Shown in pieces: positions 8,033-17,599 of a DNA stretch of 64,000 nt (position 1 is its first letter; each line of letters starts with the position of its first letter). Made by a program: the position numbers and the translations under genes. Below the pieces are notes generated by a model. The model saw only the letters and a program-made list of their open reading frames with translations. It did no database searches and was not told the DNA's origin. The DNA is from an uncultured Opitutales bacterium (GTDB lineage Bacteria; Verrucomicrobiota; Verrucomicrobiia; Opitutales; Intestinicryptomonadaceae): NCBI GenBank assembly GCA_944389175.1, contig CALXLK010000003.1, forward strand, positions 1-64,000, given 5' to 3'.

Positions 8033-9310
8033 ATGTCGGCGGGGGTAAAAGAATTAAAAACATTGGCGTGGCTGGGGCCGTTGTATTTTACGGAGGGGCT
8101 GCCCAATGCGATAGTGGGGTCGCTGTCGGTGGGCTACTACAAGTCCATGGGAATGGACAACGCAACTGTAGCCGCGCTGACAAGCTCGCTGTATTTGCCC
8201 TGGGTCTTGAAGGGAATATGGGGCCCGGTCGTCGATTCGTATTCGACAAAACGCTCGTGGATATTCTTTTGCTGCGGAGTTTTCTTCGCATGCCTTGCGG
8301 CTTTGTCGCTGGCGCAGTTTGCGGCCTCCTGGGTAATTGTAACCGCGGCGTTGTTTTGGGTATTTGGCTTTGCCTCGGCGACGTTCGATATTGCAGCGGA
8401 CGGCTTTTATATGCTCGCATTGCCGCCGCGCAGCCAGTCGTTTTTCATCGGCTTTAGAAACGCCTTCTACAGGATAGCCGTGCTCTTTGGACAGGGGGCA
8501 ATGATGGTTTTCGCAGGGTTTGCCGAGCGGATGTTCGGTTCTATAGAGCGCGGCTGGGCCGTTTCTTTTGGCATATGCGCCGCGACAGTCGGTTTGTGCA
8601 TTCCGGCAATAAAGTTTTTCATGCCCGCCGCCGAATGCGACATGCCGGCAAATAACGCCAACGGGCGGGGGACTCTCTCTAACATTGCCGATGCCTTCAG
8701 GGAATTTTTTACAAAAAAAGACATTGTGTGCATTCTGGCCTTTGTCCTGCTATACAGGTTTGCGGAGGCCCAGCTTGTAAGGGTGGTGCAGCCGTTCATG
8801 CTCGATGCCGTATCCGAGGGGGGGCTGGGCATGACTAAAGAGCAAATGGGGCTTATATACGGGACAATCGCCCCAATAGCGCTATTGCTTGGCGGCTTTT
8901 TGGGCGGTGTGATAATTTCCAAATACGGCCTGGCCCGCTGCATAATGCCTTATGCGGCCGCAATAAATATTCCGAATGTCATATATGTGTATATGGCCGC
9001 CGCCCAGCCGCAAAACGCAGTTTTAAACGCGCTGTTAATATCTGCGGAGCAGTTTGGCTACGGGCTCGGTTTTTCAAGCTACATGGTCTTTTTGATGTGG
9101 GCCTCAAGGGGCAAAAACAGGGCCTCGTCCTACGCGCTGTGCACATCGCTTATGGCGCTGGGAATGATGTTCCCGGGCGCTTTCAGCGGGGCGATCCAGG
9201 TCGAAATGGGATATGAAAACTTCTTTTACTGGATCTTGCTTTCCACTATCGTGTCTTTCGCGGTGGCGCATTCGGCGGCAAGGCTTATAAAAAAATCAGA
9301 CGCTTACTAG
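8033..9310 (+). CDS. AmpG-like major facilitator transporter
   Basis: This 425-residue protein has about twelve hydrophobic helices and the start typical of AmpG/PAT-type MFS carriers: LGPLYFTEGLPNAIVGSLSV, followed by TSSLYLPWVLKGIWGPVVD. AmpG imports anhydromuropeptides for cell-wall recycling in enterobacteria. Related carriers in other phyla handle other substrates, so the cargo is open. A soluble loop of about 30 residues lies mid-protein (around AECDMPANN), where the two six-helix bundles join. It starts 35 bases after pdxA and may belong to the same transcript. No muropeptide-recycling genes are visible nearby. Confidence 0.72.
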   Translation: MSAGVKELKTLAWLGPLYFTEGLPNAIVGSLSVGYYKSMGMDNATVAALTSSLYLPWVLKGIWGPVVDSYSTKRSWIFFCCGVFFACLAALSLAQFAASWVIVTAALFWVFGFASATFDIAADGFYMLALPPRSQSFFIGFRNAFYRIAVLFGQGAMMVFAGFAERMFGSIERGWAVSFGICAATVGLCIPAIKFFMPAAECDMPANNANGRGTLSNIADAFREFFTKKDIVCILAFVLLYRFAEAQLVRVVQPFMLDAVSEGGLGMTKEQMGLIYGTIAPIALLLGGFLGGVIISKYGLARCIMPYAAAINIPNVIYVYMAAAQPQNAVLNALLISAEQFGYGLGFSSYMVFLMWASRGKNRASSYALCTSLMALGMMFPGAFSGAIQVEMGYENFFYWILLSTIVSFAVAHSAARLIKKSDAY

Positions 9311-9355
9311 AATTTTTGGTTGAAAATACAATAAATAATTATTTTACTTGCAACA

Positions 9356-10108
9356 ATGAAGAACTTAGGTGCAAAACTCAAAGCAGCCAGAGAGGCTATG
9401 CAGCTCTCGCTTCGCGATGTCGCCGATGCGACAAGACTTAGAATTAATGTCCTCGAAAAAATGGAGGACGGTTCGTTCGATTACGATCTTCAGGAAGTTT
9501 ACAAGAGGGGGTTCTTGAGAATCTACGCGGCGTTTTTAAAGCTGAACGTTGACGATATAATGCGCGAATACAATACGGCCGTGGCTATGAGGTCGGAATC
9601 TGGGCGCCGCAGGCTAGTGGTTGAATCGGAGCCAGAGCAGGAAACTAAGTTTGAGGACGCATCGGAGGCCCAGAGCGAGCAGGATAATCCCGACATGACG
9701 GCAAGGTACATAAAGCTTGGAGGGGCGCTCGTCTTGGTGATATTGGTAATTGTGGTGGTGGTGCTGGTAGTCTCGTCGCTGACTTCGGGAGCGCAGCAGG
9801 CGCCTGTTGCCGAAGCCCCAGTATCGGATGTTTCGGCGGCCCAGATGAATGCCGACGCCTCCGAGCAGACGCTGTTAATACACGCCTACGACGACGTGTA
9901 CGTTTCGGTGGCAAAAAATGCAAATGTTTCGAATGTGCTCTTTGCCGGAACGATGAAGGCCGGAACTACGAAGTCTTTCGAGTTGACGGAGCCCCTTCAG
10001 ATAAGGGTTACCGATGCGGGCAAAGTGAAATTTGTCAGAAACGGAAAAACTATTTACGATAAGTCCCGCACCGGGGTGGTGCCTCCGTTCTTGGTGCGCC
10101 CCAAATAA
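9356..10108 (+). CDS. RodZ-like protein: cytoplasmic HTH, one membrane helix, periplasmic DUF4115-type domain
   Basis: RodZ links the MreB cytoskeleton to the envelope and helps set cell shape. The 250-residue protein has an N-terminal helix-turn-helix (about 1-70; LKAAREAMQLSLRDVADAT then YKRGFLRIYAAFLKL, as in RodZ). A charged linker, a single membrane helix at about 121-142 (Val/Leu/Ile-rich) and a small C-terminal beta domain (about 170-250) follow. The order matches RodZ, though the protein is shorter than E. coli RodZ (337). A strong terminator follows. It could instead be a general HTH_25 membrane regulator, but the C-terminal domain favours RodZ. Confidence 0.75.
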   Translation: MKNLGAKLKAAREAMQLSLRDVADATRLRINVLEKMEDGSFDYDLQEVYKRGFLRIYAAFLKLNVDDIMREYNTAVAMRSESGRRRLVVESEPEQETKFEDASEAQSEQDNPDMTARYIKLGGALVLVILVIVVVVLVVSSLTSGAQQAPVAEAPVSDVSAAQMNADASEQTLLIHAYDDVYVSVAKNANVSNVLFAGTMKAGTTKSFELTEPLQIRVTDAGKVKFVRNGKTIYDKSRTGVVPPFLVRPK

Positions 10109-10128
10109 AGACTCGCATCTTTCGACAA

Positions 10129-10157
10129 GGCGCGCGCGGAAAGCGCGCCATTTTTTT
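10129..10157 (+). terminator. intrinsic terminator after the RodZ-like gene
   Basis: GGCGCGC (10129-10135) pairs with GCGCGCC (10143-10149) across the loop GCGGAAA, followed by A and seven T. It is a textbook Rho-independent terminator. Confidence 0.85.
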
Positions 10158-10197
10158 AACTCAATAGGAAAGTTTTTAATTTTAACAAAGGCCGAAC

Positions 10198-10491
10198 ATG
10201 TTAGTTCATACAGTGATTTTTAGAACAAGAAGCAAGGAAAAGCTTGAACATTTCAACGAGGGGCTTCAAACGCTGCGCAATATAGGCGGCGTCGAGTTCA
10301 TGCATATAGGCAAGCCCGTGCCTTCGGCGCGGCCGGTTGTCGACGATTTTTTTGATTTTGCCCTGTGCGTGGCTTTTAAGGACGACGAAGCCGGCTTGAG
10401 CCGCTACTCGAACCACCCGATACATTTGGCCTTTGTCGAAAATTACATAAAGCCCGACGGCGTAAAGCTTCAGGTCTTTGACATAAAGTAG
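10198..10491 (+). CDS. Dabb-type stress-response dimeric alpha/beta-barrel protein
   Basis: The 97-residue protein begins MLVHTVIFRTR, the usual first strand of Dabb (stress-responsive A/B barrel) proteins. It also has the family end HLAFVENYIKP, where the His of the HxxFV motif sits. Members form dimers with a ferredoxin-like fold; some bind small hydrophobic molecules, and for most the role is unknown. It is followed six bases later by the CCA-adding-type enzyme gene, so the two are probably co-transcribed. No signal peptide is present. The fold is confident, the function is not. Confidence 0.8.
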   Translation: MLVHTVIFRTRSKEKLEHFNEGLQTLRNIGGVEFMHIGKPVPSARPVVDDFFDFALCVAFKDDEAGLSRYSNHPIHLAFVENYIKPDGVKLQVFDIK

Positions 10492-10497
10492 AATCTG

Positions 10498-11886
10498 ATG
10501 CGGCAAATTCGCACAAAAGAAAGTCTCGATAAAAATCTGCGCTACATTGCCGAGGCCGTTGCGGCCGAGGGTGGAAGGGCGTATTTCGTGGGCGGTTGCG
10601 TGCGCGACAAATTTTTGGGCCGGGAAAACAAAGACATCGACATTGAAATATACGGCATAGAGGCCGACAAGATAGACGCGATTTTGAGGCGGCGCTTCAG
10701 GGTGGAGGTTGTCGGCAAGAGCTTTGGAGTGTGGATACTCAAGGGCTGCGATATAGACGTAAGCATGCCCCGCCGGGAGCGCAAGACTGGCGAGGGGCAC
10801 AAGGCCTTTGAAATAGACGGAGATCCGTTTATGAGCCCCGTAGAGGCGTGCCGGCGGCGCGACTTTACAATAAATTCGATGCTTGAGGATATTTTAAGCG
10901 GGGAGATCGTCGATCCGTTCGGCGGGCTTGAGGATATGCGCAAAAAGATTCTCAGGCACACCTCCGAACGCTTTTCGGAAGACCCACTGCGCGTGCTTAG
11001 GGCAATGCAGTTTGCAGCGAGGTTTGACTTTGACGTGGCGGGGGAAACGGTTGACCTGTGCGCCAAGATACCCTTTGAAAACCTTCCCATGGAGCGCGTT
11101 TTCGAGGAATGGAAGAAAATGATTTTAAAGGGAGTTGCAATATCCAAGGGGCTTAACTTTTTAAGGGATTGCGGCTGGGTTAAATATTTTCCGGAACTTT
11201 GCGCGTGCGTCGGTTGTCAACAGGACAAACAGTGGCATCCGGAGGGCGATGTATACGCGCACACGGGCTACTGCATGGACTGCTTTGCACGTGAAAGGGT
11301 CGGCGACGAGCGCGAGGATCTCGTCGTCGGCCTGGCCGTGCTTTGCCACGACATGGGCAAGCCCCTGTGCACTACGCACGACCCCGACGGGCACATACGC
11401 TCGCACGGCCACGACATACTCGGCGTAAAGCCGGCAGAGCGCTTTCTCGGGCGCATTACGCGCGAAAAGGCGCTCATTGCCGAAGTCTTGCCCCTCGTCA
11501 AGCGCCACATGGCCATACTCGACCTTTGGCGCAACAAAAGCGGCGATTCGGCGATAAGGCGTCTGGCGCGCGAGGTCGTGCGCATAGACAGGCTTGTGCG
11601 CGTCGATTCCGCCGACAGGGGCGGACGCCCGCCGATAGTGCCCGAACCGTCGCCCCAGGGGCTCTGGATTCTCGAGAGGGCGAAGATTCTTGCCGTGCAG
11701 GATTCCGCGCCAAAGCCTATTCTGCAGGGAAGGCACTTGATAGAGATGGGCCTCAAGCCCTCGCCGCGCTTTTCCGGCATATTGTCGGCGGCCTACGAGG
11801 CCCAGCTCGACGGTGAAATTTTCGATATTGACAGCGCCCGCGACTTTGCCAGAAAGTTGCTTGAAAACGATGAAACTTTAAATTAG
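10498..11886 (+). CDS. tRNA nucleotidyltransferase/poly(A) polymerase family protein with HD domain (CCA-adding type)
   Basis: This family adds or repairs the CCA end of tRNAs. The 462-residue protein has a class II nucleotidyltransferase head with GGCVRD (about 32-37), the catalytic pair in DIDIE (about 46-50) and RRRDFTINSM (about 119-128). A middle helical RNA-binding part follows, then an HD phosphohydrolase domain with VLCHDMGKPLC around residue 283. The layout is that of bacterial CCA enzymes with HD domains. With no second copy visible I cannot separate a CCA-adding enzyme from an A-adding one or a poly(A) polymerase. The stop codon overlaps a CIRCE-like half site. Confidence 0.85.
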   Translation: MRQIRTKESLDKNLRYIAEAVAAEGGRAYFVGGCVRDKFLGRENKDIDIEIYGIEADKIDAILRRRFRVEVVGKSFGVWILKGCDIDVSMPRRERKTGEGHKAFEIDGDPFMSPVEACRRRDFTINSMLEDILSGEIVDPFGGLEDMRKKILRHTSERFSEDPLRVLRAMQFAARFDFDVAGETVDLCAKIPFENLPMERVFEEWKKMILKGVAISKGLNFLRDCGWVKYFPELCACVGCQQDKQWHPEGDVYAHTGYCMDCFARERVGDEREDLVVGLAVLCHDMGKPLCTTHDPDGHIRSHGHDILGVKPAERFLGRITREKALIAEVLPLVKRHMAILDLWRNKSGDSAIRRLAREVVRIDRLVRVDSADRGGRPPIVPEPSPQGLWILERAKILAVQDSAPKPILQGRHLIEMGLKPSPRFSGILSAAYEAQLDGEIFDIDSARDFARKLLENDETLN

Positions 11887-11932
11887 CACTCATTACTTAA
11901 AATCACAAAATTTACGATTATAACGGTAGCTT

Positions 11933-12562
11933 ATGAACGAAGAATGCAACCATGGAAAAAATCCGCACACCCACGGTGAATGTGCGGCGGCCGACGAACA
12001 GCGACAGGCCAGCGATATGGCCTCGAACGAACAGCAGGTCGACATAGCCCTTGAAGAGGGGGCGCAGCAGGCCGACGACGCCAGGCAGTGCCAGGAAATA
12101 TCGAAACTGCTCGACGAGGCGAACGCGCTTGCCGAAAAAAACAAGGATTTGTACATGAGAGCCGTAGCCGACTTGGACACGTACCGGCGAAAGGTTCAGA
12201 GGGAGAAGGCCGAGTTGGCGAAGTTTGCCCAGCAGCCCATAATAGAGGAGCTATTGCCGTCGTTGGACCACTTGGAAATGGCGATATCAGCCGCTGATGG
12301 CGTCCCCGGGGGCAAAGATATTGCAATGGGAGTTCAGATGGTCAGTTCCCAGATAAAAAAAGTTCTCTCAAACTTTGGCGTCGCAGAGATTTCGCCCCTG
12401 GGCAAGGATTTTGATCCGAACACTGCCGAGGCCGTCGATCGCCAACCGAGCGACGACGTGGCAGAAAACAAGGTTTTAAAGGTTGTAAGGACTGGCTACA
12501 CTCTCAACGGGCGTCTGTTGCGCCCGGCCAGCGTCGTTGTTTCCAGCGGAAAGGCAAAGTAA
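11933..12562 (+). CDS. grpE: GrpE nucleotide exchange factor for DnaK
   Basis: GrpE releases ADP from DnaK. The 209-residue protein has a polar, acidic N-terminal region (about 1-60) and a long helix (about 60-130) containing the family stretch RAVADLDTYRRKVQREK. A C-terminal beta wing (about 145-205) ends GYTLNGRLLRPASVVVSSG, which matches the GrpE signature. dnaJ follows after six bases, making a grpE-dnaJ operon; dnaK is not in the window. The first ten or so residues carry Cys and His (ECNHGKNPHTHGEC), unusual for GrpE but of unknown meaning. Confidence 0.93.
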   Translation: MNEECNHGKNPHTHGECAAADEQRQASDMASNEQQVDIALEEGAQQADDARQCQEISKLLDEANALAEKNKDLYMRAVADLDTYRRKVQREKAELAKFAQQPIIEELLPSLDHLEMAISAADGVPGGKDIAMGVQMVSSQIKKVLSNFGVAEISPLGKDFDPNTAEAVDRQPSDDVAENKVLKVVRTGYTLNGRLLRPASVVVSSGKAK

Positions 12563-12568
12563 TTTTTT

Positions 12569-13705
12569 ATGGCAGAGGAAGATTTTTACAAAGTGCTCGG
12601 CGTCGAAAAGACTGCCAGCGCCCAAGATATAAAGAAGGCCTACAGGAAGCTTGCCCTCAAATACCACCCCGACCGCAATCCAAACAATAAGGAGGCCGAG
12701 GAAAAGTTTAGGCAGGTTTCGGAGGCCTACGAGGTGCTATCCGATCCGGATAAGCGCGCAAAATACGATCAATTCGGCCACGACGCTTTCCGCCAAAGCA
12801 TGGAAGGAGGCACCTATCGAACCAATTTTGATCCCTTCGACGTCTTTCGCGAAGTATTCGGCGGCGGTGGCGGCGGCGTATTTTCCGACTTTTTCGGCGG
12901 AATGGGCGGCGCTGCGCGTCAGCGCGATTTTAACGAGCCTGAAAACGGCTCCGATATTCGCGCAGAGATAGAGGTATCGCTTGAAGACGCAGCAAAGGGA
13001 GTCAGCAAGACCATCCGCTACAATAGAATGGTCGAGTGTCCCGATTGCCACGGTTCGGGTTCTAAAAGCGGCAAGGGCAAGAAGGCGTGCCCGAAGTGCG
13101 GGGGCACGGGCCAAGTGCATATGAGGCAGGGGCCAATAAGCTTTTCCCAGCCGTGTCCCGATTGCCACGGTACGGGCGCCGTAGTGGAAGATCCGTGCCC
13201 GAAATGTTCCGGGACGGGCAGAATTGCTGAGCGCACGGAATTGAGGGTGGATATCCCCGCAGGCGTCTATACGGGCGCGCGCTTGAGAAAATCGGGCATG
13301 GGCAACGCGGGCATCAACGGCGGCGAGTATGGCGACTTGTACATAGTCATCTATGTGAAGCCAAACGACACTTTCGAGCGCGAAGACGACGATCTCTATT
13401 GCGAGGTGGAAGTCAAATTCACGCTGGCGGCTCTCGGCGGACAAATTGAAATAAATACGATAACTGGCAAGAAAACGGCTCTTAAAGTTCCCGCGGGCAC
13501 GCAAGCCGGTACGCTGCTTAGATTGAAAGGCCAGGGAATGCCAAACCTGCGCGGCGGAGCTGCGGGCGACTTGTACGTAAAGATTAACGTGGAGGTTCCG
13601 AAGAAGTTGACCGATCCACAGCGCAAGGCGCTGGAGGAGTTTGCAAAACTCTGCGGCGACGACGACAATTCGGGCAAACAGCCCTTCTACAAAAAATTCT
13701 TTTAG
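12569..13705 (+). CDS. dnaJ: chaperone DnaJ (Hsp40)
   Basis: DnaJ delivers unfolded clients to DnaK and stimulates its ATPase. The 378-residue protein has the J domain (about 4-68) with HPD in YHPDRNP. A Gly/Phe-rich region (about 78-115) is followed by a zinc-binding domain with four repeats: [24 protein letters not shown] and CPKCSGTG (about 150-220). Two C-terminal substrate-binding domains follow. All four zinc motifs are intact, so it is a class I DnaJ. It sits directly behind grpE and is followed by a strong terminator. Confidence 0.96.
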   Translation: MAEEDFYKVLGVEKTASAQDIKKAYRKLALKYHPDRNPNNKEAEEKFRQVSEAYEVLSDPDKRAKYDQFGHDAFRQSMEGGTYRTNFDPFDVFREVFGGGGGGVFSDFFGGMGGAARQRDFNEPENGSDIRAEIEVSLEDAAKGVSKTIRYNRMVECPDCHGSGSKSGKGKKACPKCGGTGQVHMRQGPISFSQPCPDCHGTGAVVEDPCPKCSGTGRIAERTELRVDIPAGVYTGARLRKSGMGNAGINGGEYGDLYIVIYVKPNDTFEREDDDLYCEVEVKFTLAALGGQIEINTITGKKTALKVPAGTQAGTLLRLKGQGMPNLRGGAAGDLYVKINVEVPKKLTDPQRKALEEFAKLCGDDDNSGKQPFYKKFF

Positions 13706-13717
13706 CACGAGGCTTTT

Positions 13718-13748
13718 CAAAAAGCGCGCCACAAGGGCGCGCTTTTTG
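13718..13748. terminator. strong terminator after dnaJ
   Basis: CAAAAAGCGCGCC (13718-13730) pairs over 13 bases with GGCGCGCTTTTTG (13736-13748) around the loop ACAAG. It ends the grpE-dnaJ transcript. Confidence 0.85.
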
Positions 13749-13790
13749 AGGATAAAAAGGCATAGCGCTCACTTGCAAAAAACAACGCAC

Positions 13791-13826
13791 AAAAGCCGAA
13801 GGGGAAAATTCCCCATCGGCTTTTTT
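13791..13826. terminator. bidirectional terminator between convergent genes
   Basis: AAAAGCCGA (13791-13799) and GGGGAA pair with TTCCCC and TCGGCTTTT (ending 13823) with a single A-A mismatch, and further T follow. The A-rich left arm gives a T tract on the minus strand too, so it can serve both dnaJ and the convergent acyltransferase gene that ends at 13844. Confidence 0.8.
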
Positions 13827-13843
13827 GGGATTCGCCTCCGAGC

Positions 13844-14965
13844 CTAAACTTTCAGATATATTTTGCGCCTGAACATAAACAACAGTATGGCAAAAATTAT
13901 CGCATATTGGCAAAAATCTATCAAAAACGGATAATAATTCACACCGCCGAAAACAAGCCGCCCCTCGAACCCGTAAAGCAGCGATTCGGGAATGGAACGG
14001 AAATTCACCACCGACGAAACCATATACGCAAATATCGAGTTCATTCCGTAGATTTTCAGCCACCCAAGCCACCCAAGCCTGCCGCAACAGTCAATCAAGT
14101 AATAGAACACCGCCATCGCCGCAACGCAAATTCCGCCGCTGTAAAGCGTCATCGAGCTCGACCAGATTTTCTTGATAATAGGCGTCTGCAAACTCAGCAA
14201 CAAGCCGCCGACAACCAGCGCTGTGGCAAAAACAGCGAGCCTCTTGGCGTTGGCAATCTTGTCCGCCCCCTGCATTATGCAGCCGGAAAACGCCCCCAGC
14301 ATGACGGTTATGCCGAAGTTGAGAGAACTGACAATCCAAGTGTAGTGATAGTTCGGCGAGGCAACCCATTCGCCGCCTTTAAGATACACGCCGTCGCGAA
14401 AATGCCCCATCAACAGCTTGTCGATCTTTTCGGCAAAATTGCCATCTGGAGTAAAGTCGCCGCCGAATGACATCAACGCCCAAGCCGCGACAAATATCAG
14501 CACAGTCCAAACTACGCGCCCCTTCGCCTTGAAATTCAGAAAAACAAGCGTCGTTATCAGGTAGCCGACGGCTATCGACTGAAGCGTGTTTGAATAGAAT
14601 TTGAACCTGTCGGGGTTGAACGTGAGCAACCCGCCCTGAATGACCATTCCGAAAACAAAAAGCAAAAACACTCGCCTGAAAATGCGGACATACGAGGCAA
14701 GCGACGTATTGTACTTGCGCAGCGAAAACGGAATCGACGCGCCCGACATAAACAGGAACAGCGGCATAATCAAATCCCAGAAGTGAAATCCCTCCCATTC
14801 GCAGTGGGTTAGCTGTGTTTTGAAAAACTCCGCAACTTCGCCCGTCCCGAAACACGAGCGACACAACAGCCAAAACAACAGAGGCCTGAAACACACCAAA
14901 ATGAAAATGTCCAACCCGCGCAACACATCGAGCGAATCCAACCGCTTGTTCACACTTTCCGCCAT
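13844..14965 (-). CDS. DUF5009 / heparan-alpha-glucosaminide N-acetyltransferase-like membrane protein
   Basis: A polytopic membrane protein of 373 residues with about ten helices. It begins RLDSLDVLRGLDIFILV and contains HFWDLIMPLFLFMSGASIPFS and IYGMNSIFAYM, which match the DUF5009/HGSNAT-like family that moves acetyl groups across membranes onto sugars. Start: a TTG at 14989 opens the frame but lies in the GGGAGGA ribosome-site region, so I use the ATG at 14965. It is next to secreted glycosidases in an accessory region, which fits a role in glycan acetylation or use. That link is inferred from position only. Confidence 0.75.
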   Translation of the reverse strand: MAESVNKRLDSLDVLRGLDIFILVCFRPLLFWLLCRSCFGTGEVAEFFKTQLTHCEWEGFHFWDLIMPLFLFMSGASIPFSLRKYNTSLASYVRIFRRVFLLFVFGMVIQGGLLTFNPDRFKFYSNTLQSIAVGYLITTLVFLNFKAKGRVVWTVLIFVAAWALMSFGGDFTPDGNFAEKIDKLLMGHFRDGVYLKGGEWVASPNYHYTWIVSSLNFGITVMLGAFSGCIMQGADKIANAKRLAVFATALVVGGLLLSLQTPIIKKIWSSSMTLYSGGICVAAMAVFYYLIDCCGRLGWLGWLKIYGMNSIFAYMVSSVVNFRSIPESLLYGFEGRLVFGGVNYYPFLIDFCQYAIIFAILLFMFRRKIYLKV

Positions 14966-15482
14966 GCGCAAAAATTCCTCCCTTAACAATTCAAGTAAAT
15001 CTTACAAGCCCTCTAACATACCACAATAAAAAATCCATTGCAATGAATATTTAGGACATTGCCACGCCATTCCCGACATTTTTTCTTTTGGCGCGGCGAA
15101 TTTTTTGCTGTAGCAAAAAATTCCCGCCGTTTTACCAGTGGGAAAAGTTGGGTTTTTACATGTTGGGAAAGCTTTGGCGAGTGGGCGAGAACCACTGGGC
15201 GAGCGAGTTCAATTTCACTCCAATGAAATTTTCGCCGCTTTTTCAGTGATAAAAGTTGAGCTTTTTTGAAAGACACAAATTGTACGGATTTTCATTCACT
15301 CAAATACGAAAAAACGCCGATTCAACTCGGCGTTTTTTTTGTGCCCACATCGCCTGTTTTTACGAAAAAATTGCGGGCGAAAAAACGGATATCGGCAATA
15401 TTCCGCCGCATTTCGGCAAGGTTGCGGCTGGGAAAATTTTCATGTTGACATAAATGCGGGCAAACCGCAATTTGTTTTACAT
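14966..15482. other. non-coding region with hairpins and a short repeated motif
   Basis: This gap separates divergent genes. It holds an AT-rich hairpin at 15098-15123 (GAATTTTTTGCT, GT, AGCAAAAAATTC), and a motif occurring twice in similar form near 15131 and 15242 (CAGTGggAAAAGTTG and CAGTGatAAAAGTTG). A terminator lies at 15309-15340. An 87-codon minus-strand frame (15013-15276) is made of the same repeated DNA and looks spurious. The first ~25 bases would hold the acyltransferase ribosome site. No tRNA was seen. Confidence 0.5.
15309..15340 (+). terminator. terminator-like hairpin upstream of the GH127-like gene
   Basis: AAAAACGCCGA (15310-15320) pairs with TCGGCGTTTTT (15327-15337) around TTCAAC, followed by more T. 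No gene on the plus strand ends just before it, so it may insulate the GH127-like gene, be a leftover of a lost gene, or act in a leader RNA. Confidence 0.7.
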
Positions 15483-17450
15483 ATGCACATGACATCTATA
15501 TATAAAACAAAATTTTCATTGCTCGCATTCGCTTTAACCGCCGCTTTTTGTTCGGTTTCATGCAAAGAAAACAAAGTTTCGTATGTGCAAAACGACGTGC
15601 TCGAAGTGCCCCGTCTTGCCGATGTAAAAATAGAAGGTCCAATCGGCGGCAAAATGGACACTTTTTTCGGCGAACGCGTGTTTTCCGACTATGCAAAAAA
15701 GGAAATTTTCGGGGAAGCCGAAAGCGCCTTCAAAAACCCGCAGGACGATGCGCAAAAAGTCGTAGGGCTTTGGCAGGGCGAATTTTGGGGGAAGCTGGCA
15801 ATCAGCGGTTCGCGCGTCGCCGAATACAGTAAATCAGAAGATTTGACAAAATTTCTCGAAGAATCGGCAGATAGATTGATTGAATGTCAGGACTCCGACG
15901 GCTATTTGGGAACATACAAAAACAAAATGTTCCTCAAGGCAACCGATACCGCAGCCGCAAAAAAATTGATGGGCTGGCCGTGCGACTGGTGCTGGAATAT
16001 CTGGTGCAGAAAATACACGCTGTGGGGGCTTCTCGAGGTATACGGGCTTTCGCAAAATCCGAAATACCTCGAAGCGGCAACACGTTCCGCCACGCAACTC
16101 ATCGAAATGCTTAAGGAAAATAATGTCCGCATTTGCGATACCGGAACATTCGAGGGAATGCCGAGCATGTCCATTTTAAAGCCCATGCTCATTCTCTACC
16201 GCAATACTGGAGACAAAAAATTCCTCGATTTCTCGCGCGAAATAATTTCATACCTCGACCGCGACGACAATACCGCGCCAAATCTTATCCGCAATTCATT
16301 CTCGGACAAGCCGATACACAAATGGTATCCGAATCCTGAAAAATGGGCAAAAGCCTATGAAATGATGTCGCTCATGGAAGGCGTGTTGGAATTTTACAGA
16401 ATTACGGGAGAAAAACGCGCGTTGGAATCTGTGGAACGTTTTGCCGATAAAGTCTGGAAATTCGAGCGCAACCCCTGCGCAAGCGTCGGCTACAATGATA
16501 TGTTCGCCAATGCCTCGGCCCTTATAAACGGCGTGACAGAACCGTGCGACGCCATTCACTGGATGCGCCTGACCCGCGACCTCTATACGCTCACGGGCAA
16601 ACAAAAATACGTCGACATTTTCGAGGAAACTTTTTGCAACGCCTTTCTTGCCGGCGTTTTTCGCGACGGCAAATGGGGCGCAAGGGCGGTGCGCTCGCAT
16701 GCGCGCACAATGTACGTAACAACGCAGGCGGGATTCACAAAAAACCACTGCTGCGTAGACAACGTTCCGCGCGGATTTCTCGACATGGCGCAAACAATCG
16801 CGCAGAAATCGTCCGACGGCACAATCCGCGTAAGCCTGTATTTCCCCTGCAAGGTTAAGATAGGCGGTGCAAATATTGAAATTTCCGACGGCTATTTGCA
16901 GACGGGAAAAGTCGGCGTGAAAATCCGCTCAAACGTTCCCCAAACCGTCGCGTTCAGAATCCCGAAATGGAGCAAAAAAACTCTGATGGACGGCTCGGAA
17001 ATAAGCGGCGAATTCGCAACGGTTTCCGTAAACGGATCGCGCGAAGTCGTGTTCCAGTTCGATAATTCCGCACGCGTTGTAGATTCAAGCCTCCCGCCCG
17101 CCCCCCTGTCGAAAAAGTCGTTTATATACCGCCGTTGGCATGAAAGCGATTTGCGAAACCGAGGCAATCTAATGCGGGAAACGCCAGCGGCCACTATAAT
17201 GGTTGGCCCTCTCATTTTGGCGAAAAGCAGGCTGCTAAACGACAGCGAAGCAGAAATTTTCGACTTCAAAACCATCAATAAAAGCGGCGCAACATGCACG
17301 CTAAAACCGATAAAAGCGGAAAATACAATGTGCGCGTGGGAAGCCGAAATAAAATCGAAAGATTCTACGATAAAAACAAAAGTTTGCGACCTCTCAAGCG
17401 CGGGAGATTTCAAAAGCGAAGAAGTAAAACTCTACTCCATCTTCTTCTAA
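15483..17450 (+). CDS. GH127-like beta-L-arabinofuranosidase lipoprotein
   Basis: GH127 enzymes remove beta-L-arabinofuranose from plant glycoproteins and pectic side chains using a zinc-bound Cys nucleophile. From the ATG at 15483 the protein has 655 residues. Its signal ends CSVSC, so Cys27 is likely lipidated. An (alpha/alpha)6 barrel follows (about 60-470), with QDSDGYLGTY as a family motif. The zinc-site residues are visible: Glu353 and Cys355 in TEPC, and Cys423-Cys424 in NHCCVDN, with Cys423 the predicted nucleophile. C-terminal beta domains follow. The frame extends upstream to 15339, but that part has no protein-like features. GH146 is a close alternative. Its DNA is more AT-rich than the housekeeping genes. 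Confidence 0.85.
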   Translation: MHMTSIYKTKFSLLAFALTAAFCSVSCKENKVSYVQNDVLEVPRLADVKIEGPIGGKMDTFFGERVFSDYAKKEIFGEAESAFKNPQDDAQKVVGLWQGEFWGKLAISGSRVAEYSKSEDLTKFLEESADRLIECQDSDGYLGTYKNKMFLKATDTAAAKKLMGWPCDWCWNIWCRKYTLWGLLEVYGLSQNPKYLEAATRSATQLIEMLKENNVRICDTGTFEGMPSMSILKPMLILYRNTGDKKFLDFSREIISYLDRDDNTAPNLIRNSFSDKPIHKWYPNPEKWAKAYEMMSLMEGVLEFYRITGEKRALESVERFADKVWKFERNPCASVGYNDMFANASALINGVTEPCDAIHWMRLTRDLYTLTGKQKYVDIFEETFCNAFLAGVFRDGKWGARAVRSHARTMYVTTQAGFTKNHCCVDNVPRGFLDMAQTIAQKSSDGTIRVSLYFPCKVKIGGANIEISDGYLQTGKVGVKIRSNVPQTVAFRIPKWSKKTLMDGSEISGEFATVSVNGSREVVFQFDNSARVVDSSLPPAPLSKKSFIYRRWHESDLRNRGNLMRETPAATIMVGPLILAKSRLLNDSEAEIFDFKTINKSGATCTLKPIKAENTMCAWEAEIKSKDSTIKTKVCDLSSAGDFKSEEVKLYSIFF

Positions 17451-17467
17451 CATTTTTGTCTTTTGGC

Positions 17468-17500
17468 GCAGGGCATTTGCTCCGCAAATATCAGCCCTGC
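17468..17500. repeat. palindromic element, copy 1 (REP-like)
   Basis: GCAGGGC (17468-17474) pairs with GCCCTGC (17494-17500), and inside it ATTTGC-TCC-GCAAAT forms a second perfect stem. The inner core resembles the palindromes at 17600 and 19520. It lies 18 bases after the GH127-like stop, and a short terminator follows directly. Confidence 0.6.
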
Positions 17501-17599
17501 TTTGTCCCGCTCGGCGGGTTTTTTATCTTTGGTCGCGGCGATACGCACAGTACAAAGCGCCGCTTTGTCGGTGAATATCATTAGCTTTTTATGAGGATA

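Noticed and set aside
11883..11891. CIRCE-like half site TTAGCACTC before grpE
   Set aside because: The second half GAGTGCTAA is missing after the nine-base spacer, and the stop codon of the upstream gene lies in it, so it is probably chance.
15013..15276. 87-codon minus-strand frame
   Set aside because: It is built from the same short motif repeated and a hairpin, with no ribosome site or family likeness.
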